Part shown: piece after piece, positions 8,124 through 17,152 of the stretch
Numbering within the stretch: the first letter of the stretch is position 1
How the letters are laid out: the number at the start of each line of letters is the position of its first letter
Origin: Anaerolineaceae bacterium UBA6086
GTDB lineage: Bacteria; Chloroflexota; Anaerolineae; Anaerolineales; Anaerolineaceae
Direction of reading: 5' to 3'
DNA length: 64,000 bases
Assembly: GCA_002436005.1 (NCBI GenBank)
Contig: DIXG01000075.1
Span: 6,582-70,581, forward strand
Position numbers and translations under genes: made by a program
The notes under the pieces: model-generated
Seen by the model: only the letters and a program-made list of their open reading frames with translations
The model's database searches: none
What the model was told of the DNA's origin: nothing

Positions 8124-10397
8124 ATGAATAAAGCACACCTGTTAATCCTGATTTTGCTGCTGGTGGTCACCGCTTGCAATGGGCTGCCTGAAACGCAGGA
8201 GACTGCGGAATCGGTCACCCCTACGCCCACCTTACCTGATCCGCAGGTGAACATCACGCCTGCGCCGGATGTGGATGAGGCAATTGCCAGGTTTATGACT
8301 GCCTGGCAGGGTGAGGATTATCCCACGATGTACAGCCTGCTGGCTGCAGGGGTGCGCAGCAGCCTGACAGAAGAGGATTTCACAGCCCGGTATCGCGATG
8401 CGGCTGTTGCCCTCACGCTGCAGTTTGACTCCGGGATTGAATACGACATTCAGACGACGACGACAAACCCTAACGACGCTCTGGCGACAGTTTCCGTCAA
8501 TTACAACACCTACCTGTTTGGGACCATCAATCGCCCGATTGAATTCGCCCTGACCCGGGAAAGCGGGGCATGGTTTGTGGTGTGGCACCCGGGCATGATT
8601 TTGCCCGAGCTGGCAGACGGCAATCAGCTTGAGATTGTGCGCCAGTCCACCCCGCGCGGGAATATCTATGCCAAGGATGGCACACCGATCGTTGCCAACG
8701 AGGATGTGGTTGCCATCGGTTTTACCCCTGGCGGCTTGAACGAGGATCTGCTGGAGTTGTTCTACACGACGATGGCTCGCATGACGATTTACCAGGCAGC
8801 CGAGATTGCGGAAATGGTAGACACATCCCTGCCGGGGGATTACATCTCGCTGGGCGAAGTGCCCGAGTCGGAAGTGGATAGAAACATGGGCGCCCTCAGC
8901 TCATTGAGCGGCGTTTTTCTCAATTACTACTCCTCGCGGTTTTATTATGACAGCGGCATTGCGCCACAGGCTGTTGGGCATCTCACCTACATTTCGGAAG
9001 AAGACCAATATGAGTATCTCCGCCGGGGATACAGCATCAGTGAGCGTTTTGGCAGCACAGGGTTGGAAAATGCCTATGAAGATACACTTTCTGGCGAGCG
9101 CGGCGCAACGCTGTATTTAAAGGATGCAAACGGGGCGATCCTGAGTAAGATCGCTGAAAAGCAGGCTTCGCCAGGTCAGTCGATCACCACAACCATTGAC
9201 TATGGGCTGCAGTATCGATTGCAGCAGTCCTTGGGCAATTATCGTGGGGCAATTGTGGTGATGGAGGTGGATACCGGGCGGGTGTTGGCGATGGTATCCA
9301 ATCCGCAATTTGATCCAAATTTGTTTGACATCAACAATACGAACTTTGTTTATGTAAACAACCCCTATATTCAGCCGGGTGACCCTGTGTTCAACCGGGC
9401 AACCAGCGGGCAGTATCCACTGGGATCTGTGTTCAAAATCATCACCATGGCTGCCGGGTTGGAGAGCGGCGTTTTTACGCCTGAATCGGAGATCTACTGT
9501 GGTCACTCCATCACAGTCTGCGGCGGTATTGAATTGTTTGACTGGACCTTTGAAAAAGAGCGCCCACCCAGCGGCGATTTGACCCTGCCGGAGGGATTGA
9601 TGCGCTCCTGTAATCCCTGGTTCTACTATATTGGCGAGCAGCTTTTCCTTCAGGGGTATCCCAACCTGATTGCGGATATGTCCCGTGATTTTGGGCTGGG
9701 CGGACTGACGGGGATTGAAATTTCGGAACAACCTGGCAACATCCCGCAGCAGGTGAATACTTGCGATGCGAACGCTCAGCTATCCATTGGCCAGGGCGAG
9801 ATGACAGTGACACCGCTCCAGGTTGCCCGTTTCGTCTCCGCCGTTGCCAATGGCGGCACGTTGTATCGTCCGGCGTTGATCGAGCAGGTTGGTCCTGAAA
9901 ACGGCACGCCTTCCTACACTTTTGCCCCTGAAGATAGTGGCACCCTGCCGGTGAGCGAAGAGAACCTGAAAATCATCCAGGACGCTATGCTGGAAGTGAT
10001 TAAGAATGCACGCGGCACCGCTCAGCTGCAGCTGGGGAGCATGAGCTATCGAGCGCACGGCAAAACGGGAACCGCGCAGAATCCGTTTGGGGAATCCCAC
10101 GCCTGGTTTGCAGGATACACCAATGTGGGCAGCGAGATCATTCCCGATATTGCCGTCGCGGTCATCCTGGAAAATGCGGGTGAGGGATCAGAAATGGCAG
10201 CCCCTGTCTTTCGGCGGGCGGTGTCGCTGTATTTTTCAGATTATGTGAACACTGGCATCACCCTGCCCTGGGAGGCTTTCCCCTATGTGGTCGCCTCGCC
10301 CACACCGATCCCCTCAAATACGCCGATCCCAACAAACACCCCTATTGCGACTGAGACGCCGATGGAGGGGGAAGCAGGCGCTGATGAGTCGCCTTAG
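8124..10397 (+). CDS. Lipoprotein penicillin-binding protein (transpeptidase) with NTF2-like domain, copy 2
   Basis: A 757-residue paralogue of the preceding gene, clearly a tandem duplication that has diverged. Same order: lipoprotein signal with VTAC lipobox, Thr/Pro linker, NTF2-like domain (TAWQGEDYPTMYSLL matching DAWQVEDYAAMYGLL of copy 1), dimerisation region, transpeptidase. The motifs SVFK (Ser435/Lys438), SCN (495-497) and KTGTAQ (Lys647) are intact, so both copies should be active. The C-terminus carries a longer Pro/Thr-rich repeat tail (about 30 residues of PTPIPSNTPIP type). TGGAG precedes the ATG by a normal distance. Cysteine pairs near YCGHSITVC, also found in copy 1, may form a disulfide outside the cell. 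Confidence 0.9.
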   Translation: MNKAHLLILILLLVVTACNGLPETQETAESVTPTPTLPDPQVNITPAPDVDEAIARFMTAWQGEDYPTMYSLLAAGVRSSLTEEDFTARYRDAAVALTLQFDSGIEYDIQTTTTNPNDALATVSVNYNTYLFGTINRPIEFALTRESGAWFVVWHPGMILPELADGNQLEIVRQSTPRGNIYAKDGTPIVANEDVVAIGFTPGGLNEDLLELFYTTMARMTIYQAAEIAEMVDTSLPGDYISLGEVPESEVDRNMGALSSLSGVFLNYYSSRFYYDSGIAPQAVGHLTYISEEDQYEYLRRGYSISERFGSTGLENAYEDTLSGERGATLYLKDANGAILSKIAEKQASPGQSITTTIDYGLQYRLQQSLGNYRGAIVVMEVDTGRVLAMVSNPQFDPNLFDINNTNFVYVNNPYIQPGDPVFNRATSGQYPLGSVFKIITMAAGLESGVFTPESEIYCGHSITVCGGIELFDWTFEKERPPSGDLTLPEGLMRSCNPWFYYIGEQLFLQGYPNLIADMSRDFGLGGLTGIEISEQPGNIPQQVNTCDANAQLSIGQGEMTVTPLQVARFVSAVANGGTLYRPALIEQVGPENGTPSYTFAPEDSGTLPVSEENLKIIQDAMLEVIKNARGTAQLQLGSMSYRAHGKTGTAQNPFGESHAWFAGYTNVGSEIIPDIAVAVILENAGEGSEMAAPVFRRAVSLYFSDYVNTGITLPWEAFPYVVASPTPIPSNTPIPTNTPIATETPMEGEAGADESP

Positions 10398-10412
10398 GAG
10401 TGATGCTGTTTG

Positions 10413-11378
10413 ATGCCCACGCGTGAAGGTCTGGTGGTCCGTGCGCAATCTGGTTTTTTGGTGGTGAAAACAGATGATGGTGAATTTATTTGCCGACTGC
10501 GCGGGCGATTGAAGAAGGACGAAACCGAAGGGGATATTGTCGCTGTTGGCGACCGGGTAATGATCTCGGTCAACGAAGATGGCTCAGGGACGATTGAGCA
10601 AGTGCTTGAGCGAAAAAGCATCTTTTCCCGCGTGCGAACGGGGATCAAACGCGACTTTCGCCAGATCTTGCTGGCAAACCCGGACCAAATTGTGACGGTC
10701 TTTGCTTGCGCCCAACCTGAGCCAAGCCTGCGCATGTTAGATCGTTTCCTTGTGATTGCAGAAAAACAGCACATCGATGCGGTGATTGTCGCCAATAAGA
10801 TTGATCTGGTCTCGCCGGAACAGGCTGAAGCCCTTTTTGGCATTTATTCGCAGCTGGGATACACGGTGATCTATACCTCGGCGAAGACAGGTCAGGGGGT
10901 GGATGCACTGCGCGACGAAATGGCAGGAAAGTTTTCTGCGTTAGCCGGTCCTTCAGGGGTGGGCAAGTCCAGTTTATTGAACGCCATCCAGCCCAATCTG
11001 GGGCTGCAGGTGCGTTCTGTGAGCGAAGCGACTTCAAAAGGGCGCCACACCACGCATGTGAGAGAGCTATTTCCGCTGGATGTGGGCGGCTACGTGGCAG
11101 ATACGCCGGGGATCCGTTCCCTGGCGCTGTGGGATACAGAGCCCGAAGAACTGGATGCTTATTTTGTGGAGATGCGAGACCGGGTAGCGAATTGTAAATT
11201 TAGCGACTGCACGCATACCCATGAACCCGGCTGTGCGGTGCGCGACGCCGTTGAAAAGGGTGATATCGCGCTCGAACGCTACCAATCCTACCTCCGGCTG
11301 CGCTTTGAAGATGAATCTGAACCCTATATGGATGATTTCGAAGGCAATCAGCCTGAAGATGACCTGAAGGTACCTTAA
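10413..11378 (+). CDS. rsgA: Ribosome small-subunit-dependent GTPase A
   Basis: RsgA is a circularly permuted GTPase that checks late 30S maturation. The permuted motif order is visible: G4 ANKID, G5 TSAKTG, then G1 GPSGVGKSSLLN, the switch region with TTHVRELF, and G3 DTPG. An OB-fold precedes (residues ~5-65). The C-terminal zinc site is present as CKFSDCTHTHEPGC. Length (321) is normal. Start: TAGGAG lies 12 nt before the ATG at 10413 and 9 nt before an in-frame TTG at 10410; either is possible. The stop codon shares its last A with the next gene's ATG, so translation is probably coupled to the solute-binding lipoprotein. Confidence 0.95.
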   Translation: MPTREGLVVRAQSGFLVVKTDDGEFICRLRGRLKKDETEGDIVAVGDRVMISVNEDGSGTIEQVLERKSIFSRVRTGIKRDFRQILLANPDQIVTVFACAQPEPSLRMLDRFLVIAEKQHIDAVIVANKIDLVSPEQAEALFGIYSQLGYTVIYTSAKTGQGVDALRDEMAGKFSALAGPSGVGKSSLLNAIQPNLGLQVRSVSEATSKGRHTTHVRELFPLDVGGYVADTPGIRSLALWDTEPEELDAYFVEMRDRVANCKFSDCTHTHEPGCAVRDAVEKGDIALERYQSYLRLRFEDESEPYMDDFEGNQPEDDLKVP

Positions 11379-13318
11379 TGATGAAGAAACATTTACTTAT
11401 ATGTTTATTGGTGATCATGATCTTGCTCTCAGCCTGCAGCCCTGCAGAGGGAGGACTGACGCCCTCAATAAACGATGGGATTGAAACGCCCTCCCCGACG
11501 AGTCCCCCGACGCTGACGTCCACAGCGACCTCCGTGCCGCTTGTGGTATTGACGATCTGCACAAGCGCTTTGCCAGACTCCCTTTTTCCTGATCGTGGCA
11601 GGCAAACACCCGCCCAATCCAACCTCCTGGCGATGATCCAGGAATCCCCACTTTCACACCAGAAGGGTGAGTGGGTGACGGAAATTCTGACCAAGGTGCC
11701 TGCCCGGGCAGATGGTGATCTGCGGCTGGAGCCGGTGTCCGTTGAAGCCGGCCAGTATGTGGTGGATGCAGCAGGTCAGATTGCGGCAGCGCGGCAAGGC
11801 GTGCACCTCCGCCCCAGCGGATGCCGTTCGGCGGATTGCGTGGTCACGTGGGATGGGGAAAGTCCGCTGGAAATGGACCAGATGGTTGTCGAGTTTCAAT
11901 TTGATGAAGGGTTGACATGGTCAGATGGCACACCGGTGACCGCCGAGGATTCGCTGTTCAGTTTCAGGTTGGCTCGCGCGTTTGAAACAGCAGTAAGTCT
12001 GTGGGCGCGGGAACGCACGGCGCGCTACGAAGCGGTTGATGAATACCTCATCCGTTGGGTTGGGATCCCCGGTTTCAGCACAGCCCAGCTGGATCGCCTG
12101 GTGTGGTCCCCTCTGCCCTCCCACCTTTTCACCGAATCAGAGCTAACTGGAGACCTTGCGGCAGACCCGCGTTTTTCAAGTGATTTTCTAAGTTATGGTC
12201 CTTTCAGGGTTGTGCAGTGGGATCAGGAAGCCATTCAGCTTGCGGTCAATCCCCACTATCACAGGCAGGCTGAGGGTTTGCCCTTACTGGATGGGATTTC
12301 TTATCGCCTGATCGAGGGCGGCCGACAAGCAGCCTGGCAAGCTTTGCAGGAGGGCACGTGTGATCTGCTGGATTCGTCTTTTGGCTTCGAAAATGATCCC
12401 GGATTGCTCGATGAAATTGTGGCAAACAGCCAGTTTGAAGTGCATTCACAGCCAGGGCAATCCTGGACGCAGCTGGTTTTTGGAATCCGTCCAGCATCCT
12501 ACGATGATGGCTATACCCCCGCCTACGGCGACCGCCAGGACATCCTGGTTGATCCACGAACAAGGCTGGGTTTGGCTGCCTGCCTGGACCGGGAGGCAAT
12601 GCTGGAAAGCACCACCGGCGGGTGGGCTTCGCTGTGGTCAAGCTTCCTCCCACCTGCAGATTCCCGGATATCTGCGGAGGATCAGCTGGTGTTTGACCCG
12701 GCGTTGGGGCAGGACTTATTGAAACAGGCTGGTTGGGTGGATTATGATACCAACCCTGAAACGCCCTTACTGGCAGCAAACGTGACAGGAGTGACTCCGG
12801 GAACCCGCCTATCGCTCACCCTGCTGACCGATCCGTCACCCTTCCACCTGGCTTTGGCGGACAGGATCAGCGCTGATTTGAGTGCGTGCGGTGTTGAAGT
12901 GCAGCACACAGCGCTGGACGAAAGCCAATATTATGCACCTGGCCCAGAAGGACCGCTTTTTGGGCGCGAGTTTGACCTGGCATTGATCGCCTGGCAGCCC
13001 GCCCCGGACCTGGACTGCAGCCTTTACGCCAGCGGTCAGGTGCCCTCGTCAGAAAATTACTGGATTGGCACCAATATTAGCGGTTGGTCGAGCGCGGATT
13101 ATGACGCAGCCTGTCATACGGCTGCGCTGGCATTACCGGATGAGGCTGCCCTCGCCTCTGCTCAGGCTGAGGCATGGTTCCTGTCCGGGTTGCCGGCTGT
13201 GCCCCTGTTTGCGCCGCCAGTGGTGTGGGTTGCCCGGGCTATGCCCTGTGTGGAGGACTCTCTCATTGATGGTGTAGATGTCTTTAATCAGATTGAGTAT
13301 TTGGATCGATGCCCATAA
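11378..13318 (+). CDS. Orphan family-5 (peptide/nickel-type) solute-binding lipoprotein
   Basis: A 646-residue secreted lipoprotein: lipobox LLSAC, then a Thr/Pro/Ser linker, then a substrate-binding protein of the SBP_bac_5 fold (LTWSDGTPVTAEDSLFSFRLA is the family hallmark near residue 185; YGPFRVVQWDQEAIQLAVNPHY is the second). No permease or ATPase lies next to it; the nearest importer operon starts 3 kb downstream with its own binding protein. It may feed that system or act as a sensor or cell-wall peptide binder. The ATG overlaps the rsgA stop (TAATG), so it is probably translated with rsgA. Substrate unknown. Confidence 0.85.
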   Translation: MMKKHLLICLLVIMILLSACSPAEGGLTPSINDGIETPSPTSPPTLTSTATSVPLVVLTICTSALPDSLFPDRGRQTPAQSNLLAMIQESPLSHQKGEWVTEILTKVPARADGDLRLEPVSVEAGQYVVDAAGQIAAARQGVHLRPSGCRSADCVVTWDGESPLEMDQMVVEFQFDEGLTWSDGTPVTAEDSLFSFRLARAFETAVSLWARERTARYEAVDEYLIRWVGIPGFSTAQLDRLVWSPLPSHLFTESELTGDLAADPRFSSDFLSYGPFRVVQWDQEAIQLAVNPHYHRQAEGLPLLDGISYRLIEGGRQAAWQALQEGTCDLLDSSFGFENDPGLLDEIVANSQFEVHSQPGQSWTQLVFGIRPASYDDGYTPAYGDRQDILVDPRTRLGLAACLDREAMLESTTGGWASLWSSFLPPADSRISAEDQLVFDPALGQDLLKQAGWVDYDTNPETPLLAANVTGVTPGTRLSLTLLTDPSPFHLALADRISADLSACGVEVQHTALDESQYYAPGPEGPLFGREFDLALIAWQPAPDLDCSLYASGQVPSSENYWIGTNISGWSSADYDAACHTAALALPDEAALASAQAEAWFLSGLPAVPLFAPPVVWVARAMPCVEDSLIDGVDVFNQIEYLDRCP

Positions 13319-13370
13319 GGCGGGATGACATTCAATTTTGGGAAATGTAGTTTTTTTGAGGTGAGTTGAT

Positions 13371-13796
13371 ATGAAAAAGTATGCTGATGATTATGAGATC
13401 GTGATTGTAGAAGATGAAAAAGGAAATGAGAAAAAGACCACCGTATATCGCGGCGCGTATTATGAAATCGATGTAGATCAGCAGCGCCTGGATCAATTGA
13501 GGGGACTCAGCCGGTTCCTGCTGCTGGGAACGGCTCTGCTGCATGTCGGCGCAGGGTTTGTGGCTAACCCCGGCATGTATCAATTTTATATCTCTCTCCC
13601 TTATGTGCTCTCATTCCTGCCCTTATATTTTTTGGCTGAGGGGATGTTGCGAATACCAAAAGAAAAACGTCCCTTTCGCAGCGATGAGGTTGGTTTGTCT
13701 TTTGGACGCATGCAAAAAGCCAGCCCGTTCCTTTTTTTTCCTCCTGGCTGCGGGCGTTGTTGGAGCGTTGATTTTTATCATTGGGTTTGCTGCTGA
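13371..13796 (+). CDS. Small membrane protein, apparently frameshifted near its 3' end
   Basis: The first ~118 codons read as a charged cytoplasmic N-terminus (MKKYADDYEIVIVEDEKG), then two membrane helices at ~45-62 and ~67-87. After a run of eight T (about 13732-13739) this frame turns into an unlikely Cys/Trp-rich tail (CGRCWSVDFYHWVCC). The frame shifted by one base continues as a convincing helix (FFLLAAGVVGALIFIIGF), open to 13923. This points to a one-base indel in the homopolymer, either a sequencing error or a real mutation. GAGGTGAG precedes the ATG. Family not recognised. Confidence 0.6.
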   Translation: MKKYADDYEIVIVEDEKGNEKKTTVYRGAYYEIDVDQQRLDQLRGLSRFLLLGTALLHVGAGFVANPGMYQFYISLPYVLSFLPLYFLAEGMLRIPKEKRPFRSDEVGLSFGRMQKASPFLFFPPGCGRCWSVDFYHWVCC

Positions 13797-13860
13797 CCCT
13801 GTTTGCCACCCTAATCCGGTTCCGATAATTACCCAGACCAGAAAATTAGATCTATCAGAG

Positions 13861-13893
13861 GAGTTATCCCGGCTTGCGGGTGGCTCTTTTTTT
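13861..13893 (+). terminator. Rho-independent terminator
   Basis: A nine-pair stem (13861-13869 with 13878-13886, including G-T pairs), an 8-nt loop, then a run of seven T. It closes the unit ending with the frameshifted membrane protein. It overlaps the shifted reading frame that runs to 13923. Confidence 0.6.
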
Positions 13894-13923
13894 GTAGTAA
13901 TTTCAGAAAACATCATTATGTGA

Positions 13924-14308
13924 TGAATATGCGTATCCTTTCCGCGATTTTTTGCGTGGAATGATTTCACTATCAATAAACCATTACGAATTTTATAAAG
14001 TGGTGTAAAATTGACTCACCTTAGAATACATTACCGCAATCTTGTTAAATCTGAGCAATAATTAAAAATATTTACTAAACCATTCTTGACGATGTCGCAT
14101 TTGTATGCTATATTTTTTTTCACATTTAGTATAATATCTGGTACCATTAGATTTAACTAATTTCTACAGGGATTTTTATAGATGATTAACCCAACCGCTT
14201 TGTAAAAAGGAGGTGGTTCAATCCCATAGATAACGAATATCGCAGTTCCAAAATTTGTTTTGTTCCACTAGATTCATGACAAACAATATTTGTTATGGAG
14301 GAGAAAAT
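13924..14308 (+). other. Long A+T-rich leader and promoter region of the peptide-transport operon
   Basis: No gene is seen. The region is markedly A+T-rich. It holds a strong promoter (14086-14114) and a perfect Shine-Dalgarno sequence AAAGGAGGTGG at 14205-14215 with no ATG, GTG or TTG at usable spacing after it. The leader would be about 190 nt long. An in-frame ATG at 14255 has no ribosome-binding site and would put the lipoprotein signal out of place. Confidence 0.6.
14086..14114 (+). promoter_or_regulatory. Strong sigma70-type promoter of the peptide ABC operon
   Basis: TTGACG (14086-14091), an exact 17-nt spacer, and TATATT (14109-14114), in A+T-rich sequence upstream of the binding-protein gene. 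Confidence 0.7.
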
Positions 14309-16972
14309 ATGCAAAAGAAACTGTTAGCTGTATTAGGTGTCGTGATTGGCTTAGCCATGGTTTTGGCTGCATGCCAACCCGCTGCCGCCCCTACTCCTGA
14401 AACGATCATTGAAACAGTGGTTGTTGAGGAGGAGGTTATTGTTACCGAGGTCGTGACTGAAATCGTTGAGGTTGAAGTCGAGGCGCCGATTGATCGTAAT
14501 GGTGCCTGGCTCGATACGGTTGTCATTATTGCCGACCCCTCTGTTGAATCGGCTGTTGCCCGTATTATTGCTGATGACATTGATGTGTATGCGCAGGCAG
14601 CCACCGATGTTGAAGCACTGGCGACTGTCCAGGCACAGGGTCTGAAATATGTGACTACTGTTGGTTCCTACAACGAAATCACCCTCAGCCCCGGTGGCCC
14701 GGTCCTGGCTGATGGCACGCTGAACCCATTCGGCGTCCCGAAGATCCGCGAAGCCATGAACTATCTGCTCTCCCGAGACTATGTCGTCCAGGAGATTTTG
14801 GGTGGTCTTGGCATCCCGAAATTCCTGCCCATCAACGGCGTTTTCCCGGATTATGCCAACTTTGTTGATGTTGCCCGCGAGCTGGAGAATAAGTACGCTT
14901 ATGATCCTGAGAAAGCTGACGAAATCATCACCGCTGAAATGGAAGCCCTGGGTGCCGAAAAGGTTGATGGCGTCTGGAATTACGAAGGCGAACCTGTGGT
15001 TTTGATCGGCATCATCCGCACTGAGGATGAGCGCCTGCAGATTGGTGATTACGTTGCCAACCAGCTCGAATCCATCGGTTTCACCGTTGACCGCCAGTAC
15101 AAGACCTCATCTGAAGCTTCCCCCATCTGGTTGCGAAGCGATCCCCAGGAAGGTCTATGGCACTACTACACCGGCGGCTGGATAACCACCGCAATCTCAC
15201 GGGATGATGGTGAGAACTTCCAGTTCTTCTATTCACCAAAATCCGCCTACGGCTTTAGCCCCCTGTGGCAGAATTACGTCCTCACCGATGAATTTGATGC
15301 CGTCGCTGAGAAACTCGCCACCAACAATTTCACTTCTATTGAAGAACGTGCTGATTTGTTCCGCGAAGCCCTTTACCTGGCGATGGAAAGCTCCTACCGC
15401 GTTTGGCTGAATGATGCCACATCCTTCTCCCCGATGGGTCCTGATGTGACCGTGACCTATGACCTCGCTGGCGGAATTTCTGGTACCCCACTGTGGGGCC
15501 ACACCCTCCGCTACACCGGCGAAGTTGGCGGCGAGATGGTTTTTGCAATGTCTGATGCACTGGTTGACCCCTGGAACCCTGTTGCGGGCTCGAACTGGGT
15601 TTATGATATGGCTCCCATGCGCGCCACCGGCGACTACGGCACGATCCCGGATCCCTATACCGGCCTGGTTTGGCCGCAGCGCATTGAAAGCGCCGCGATC
15701 ACCGTCCAGGAAGGGTTACCCGTCGGTAAGACTTTGGACTGGCTGACCCTCGACTTTGCACCTGAAATTCAGGTTCCTGGCGATGCCTGGGTAGACTGGG
15801 ATGCTGTGAACCAGGTCTTTATCACCGCGGATGAGAAGTTGGCGATGATGGCTGAAGAAGCTGCGGCTGCCGAAGCTGCGGCTGCCGAAGCCGAAGAACC
15901 TGCTGAAGGTGAAGAAGCTGAAGAAGCTGAGGTTGTTGAAGTTCCTGAATACTTCACCGCAAAACGCAAGAGCGTGGTGACCTATCCTGCCGATCTGTTT
16001 GAGAAGCACACCTGGCATGATGGCAGCCCGATGTCCGTGGCTGACTTCGTGATGGGCATGATCCTCTCCTTCGATCCTGGCACTGAGGGTAGTGTCATTT
16101 ATGATGAATCCCAGGTTGGTTCGGTTGAATCCTTCAAGAGTGCTTTCAAAGGCTTGAAGGTTGCTTCCACTGACCCATTGGTCATCGAATACTACTCTGA
16201 TGTTTGGTATCTGGATGCTGAATATGCTGTGGCTGATTTCTGGCCCTATTACAACTACGGCGAAGGCCCATGGCACATGATCGCCATTGGTATCCTGGCT
16301 GAGACTGATAAGGAACTGGCATTCAGTGCTGATAAATCCGAAGCTCTTGCAGTTGAGTGGACGAACTACATCAGCGGCCCAAGCCTTCAAATCCTGCGTG
16401 AAAACCTGGACCAGGCAGTGGCAGAGGATTACATTCCTTACGCCGCCACGCTTGGACAGTTTATCACTGCTGAAGAAGCAGCCGAGCGCTATGGTAACCT
16501 GCTTGACTGGTACCGCATCCAGGGGCACTTCTTTGTCAACTCCGGTCCGTTCTACCTGAACAAGGTGTTCCCCGTTGAGAAGACCCTCACGCTGACCCGC
16601 TACCAGGATTACCAGGATCCTTCCGGAAAATGGGATCGCTTTGGTATGCCGGCAATTGCTGAGGTGGAAGTGGACGGCCCCGGCCGTGTGACCGCTGGCG
16701 AAGAAGTTGTCTTCGATGCGTATATCACATTCGAAGGTGAACCCTATCCATCAGCCGATCTGAAGGAAGTTAACTACTTGCTCTTCGATGCGACCGGCAT
16801 TCTGGTTGAAAAGGGTCTGGCTGAGATGGTTGAGGAGGGTCTGTACAGTGTGACCCTGTCCGCCGAAGCCACCGGCGCCCTGGCAGCAGGTGCGAACAAA
16901 CTGGAAGTGATCGCTGTTCCAAGTGTTGTGAGCGTGCCAACCTTTGCACAGTTCGAATTTGTGACAGAGTAG
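14309..16972 (+). CDS. Peptide-type ABC transporter solute-binding lipoprotein
   Basis: An 887-residue extracellular lipoprotein, the binding component of the importer encoded just downstream. Lipobox LAAC is followed by a Pro/Thr linker and an unusual Val/Glu-rich stretch. Family-5 features include WHDGSPMSVADFVMGMILSF at about residue 565, equivalent to the usual SDGxPVTAxD block, but placed far later than normal. A low-complexity Glu/Ala segment (about residues 513-546) divides the protein, and the C-terminus (from ~785) reads as an Ig-like beta domain. The true start is the ATG at 14309, directly after GGAGGAGAAAAT; the frame is open upstream to 14255. Large size and the split layout are odd; the substrate is probably an oligopeptide or glycan. 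Confidence 0.88.
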   Translation: MQKKLLAVLGVVIGLAMVLAACQPAAAPTPETIIETVVVEEEVIVTEVVTEIVEVEVEAPIDRNGAWLDTVVIIADPSVESAVARIIADDIDVYAQAATDVEALATVQAQGLKYVTTVGSYNEITLSPGGPVLADGTLNPFGVPKIREAMNYLLSRDYVVQEILGGLGIPKFLPINGVFPDYANFVDVARELENKYAYDPEKADEIITAEMEALGAEKVDGVWNYEGEPVVLIGIIRTEDERLQIGDYVANQLESIGFTVDRQYKTSSEASPIWLRSDPQEGLWHYYTGGWITTAISRDDGENFQFFYSPKSAYGFSPLWQNYVLTDEFDAVAEKLATNNFTSIEERADLFREALYLAMESSYRVWLNDATSFSPMGPDVTVTYDLAGGISGTPLWGHTLRYTGEVGGEMVFAMSDALVDPWNPVAGSNWVYDMAPMRATGDYGTIPDPYTGLVWPQRIESAAITVQEGLPVGKTLDWLTLDFAPEIQVPGDAWVDWDAVNQVFITADEKLAMMAEEAAAAEAAAAEAEEPAEGEEAEEAEVVEVPEYFTAKRKSVVTYPADLFEKHTWHDGSPMSVADFVMGMILSFDPGTEGSVIYDESQVGSVESFKSAFKGLKVASTDPLVIEYYSDVWYLDAEYAVADFWPYYNYGEGPWHMIAIGILAETDKELAFSADKSEALAVEWTNYISGPSLQILRENLDQAVAEDYIPYAATLGQFITAEEAAERYGNLLDWYRIQGHFFVNSGPFYLNKVFPVEKTLTLTRYQDYQDPSGKWDRFGMPAIAEVEVDGPGRVTAGEEVVFDAYITFEGEPYPSADLKEVNYLLFDATGILVEKGLAEMVEEGLYSVTLSAEATGALAAGANKLEVIAVPSVVSVPTFAQFEFVTE

Positions 16973-17009
16973 GCGAGACGACCTGTTGCAGTAATGTAAA
17001 ACGATAACG

Positions 17010-17049
17010 ATGATAGGGGCAAGGCAATAAAAAGCCTTGTCCCTATCAT
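17010..17049 (+). terminator. Long intercistronic hairpin between binding-protein and permease genes
   Basis: A 16-bp stem with one G-T pair (17010-17025 with 17034-17049) and an 8-nt loop. No T-run follows on the plus strand. It is more likely an mRNA-stabilising or attenuating element that keeps binding-protein transcript above permease transcript than a full terminator. Confidence 0.6.
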
Positions 17050-17152
17050 TCCAATAGGGGCAGTTTGTTAAAGATATTCTTAATCAAATAATTAGAAAGT
17101 GCGGTATTATTTTTTGTATTATTAAATCTCTAATGTAAAACAGGATATTCGT

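Noticed and set aside
13328..13358. Terminator between the orphan binding protein and the next gene
   Set aside because: The stem is only about five A/T-rich pairs; too weak to call despite a T-run.
15716..16528. Long minus-strand frame opposite the solute-binding protein (270 codons)
   Set aside because: It is an antisense shadow of a gene with regular codon bias; no promoter, ribosome-binding site or motif.
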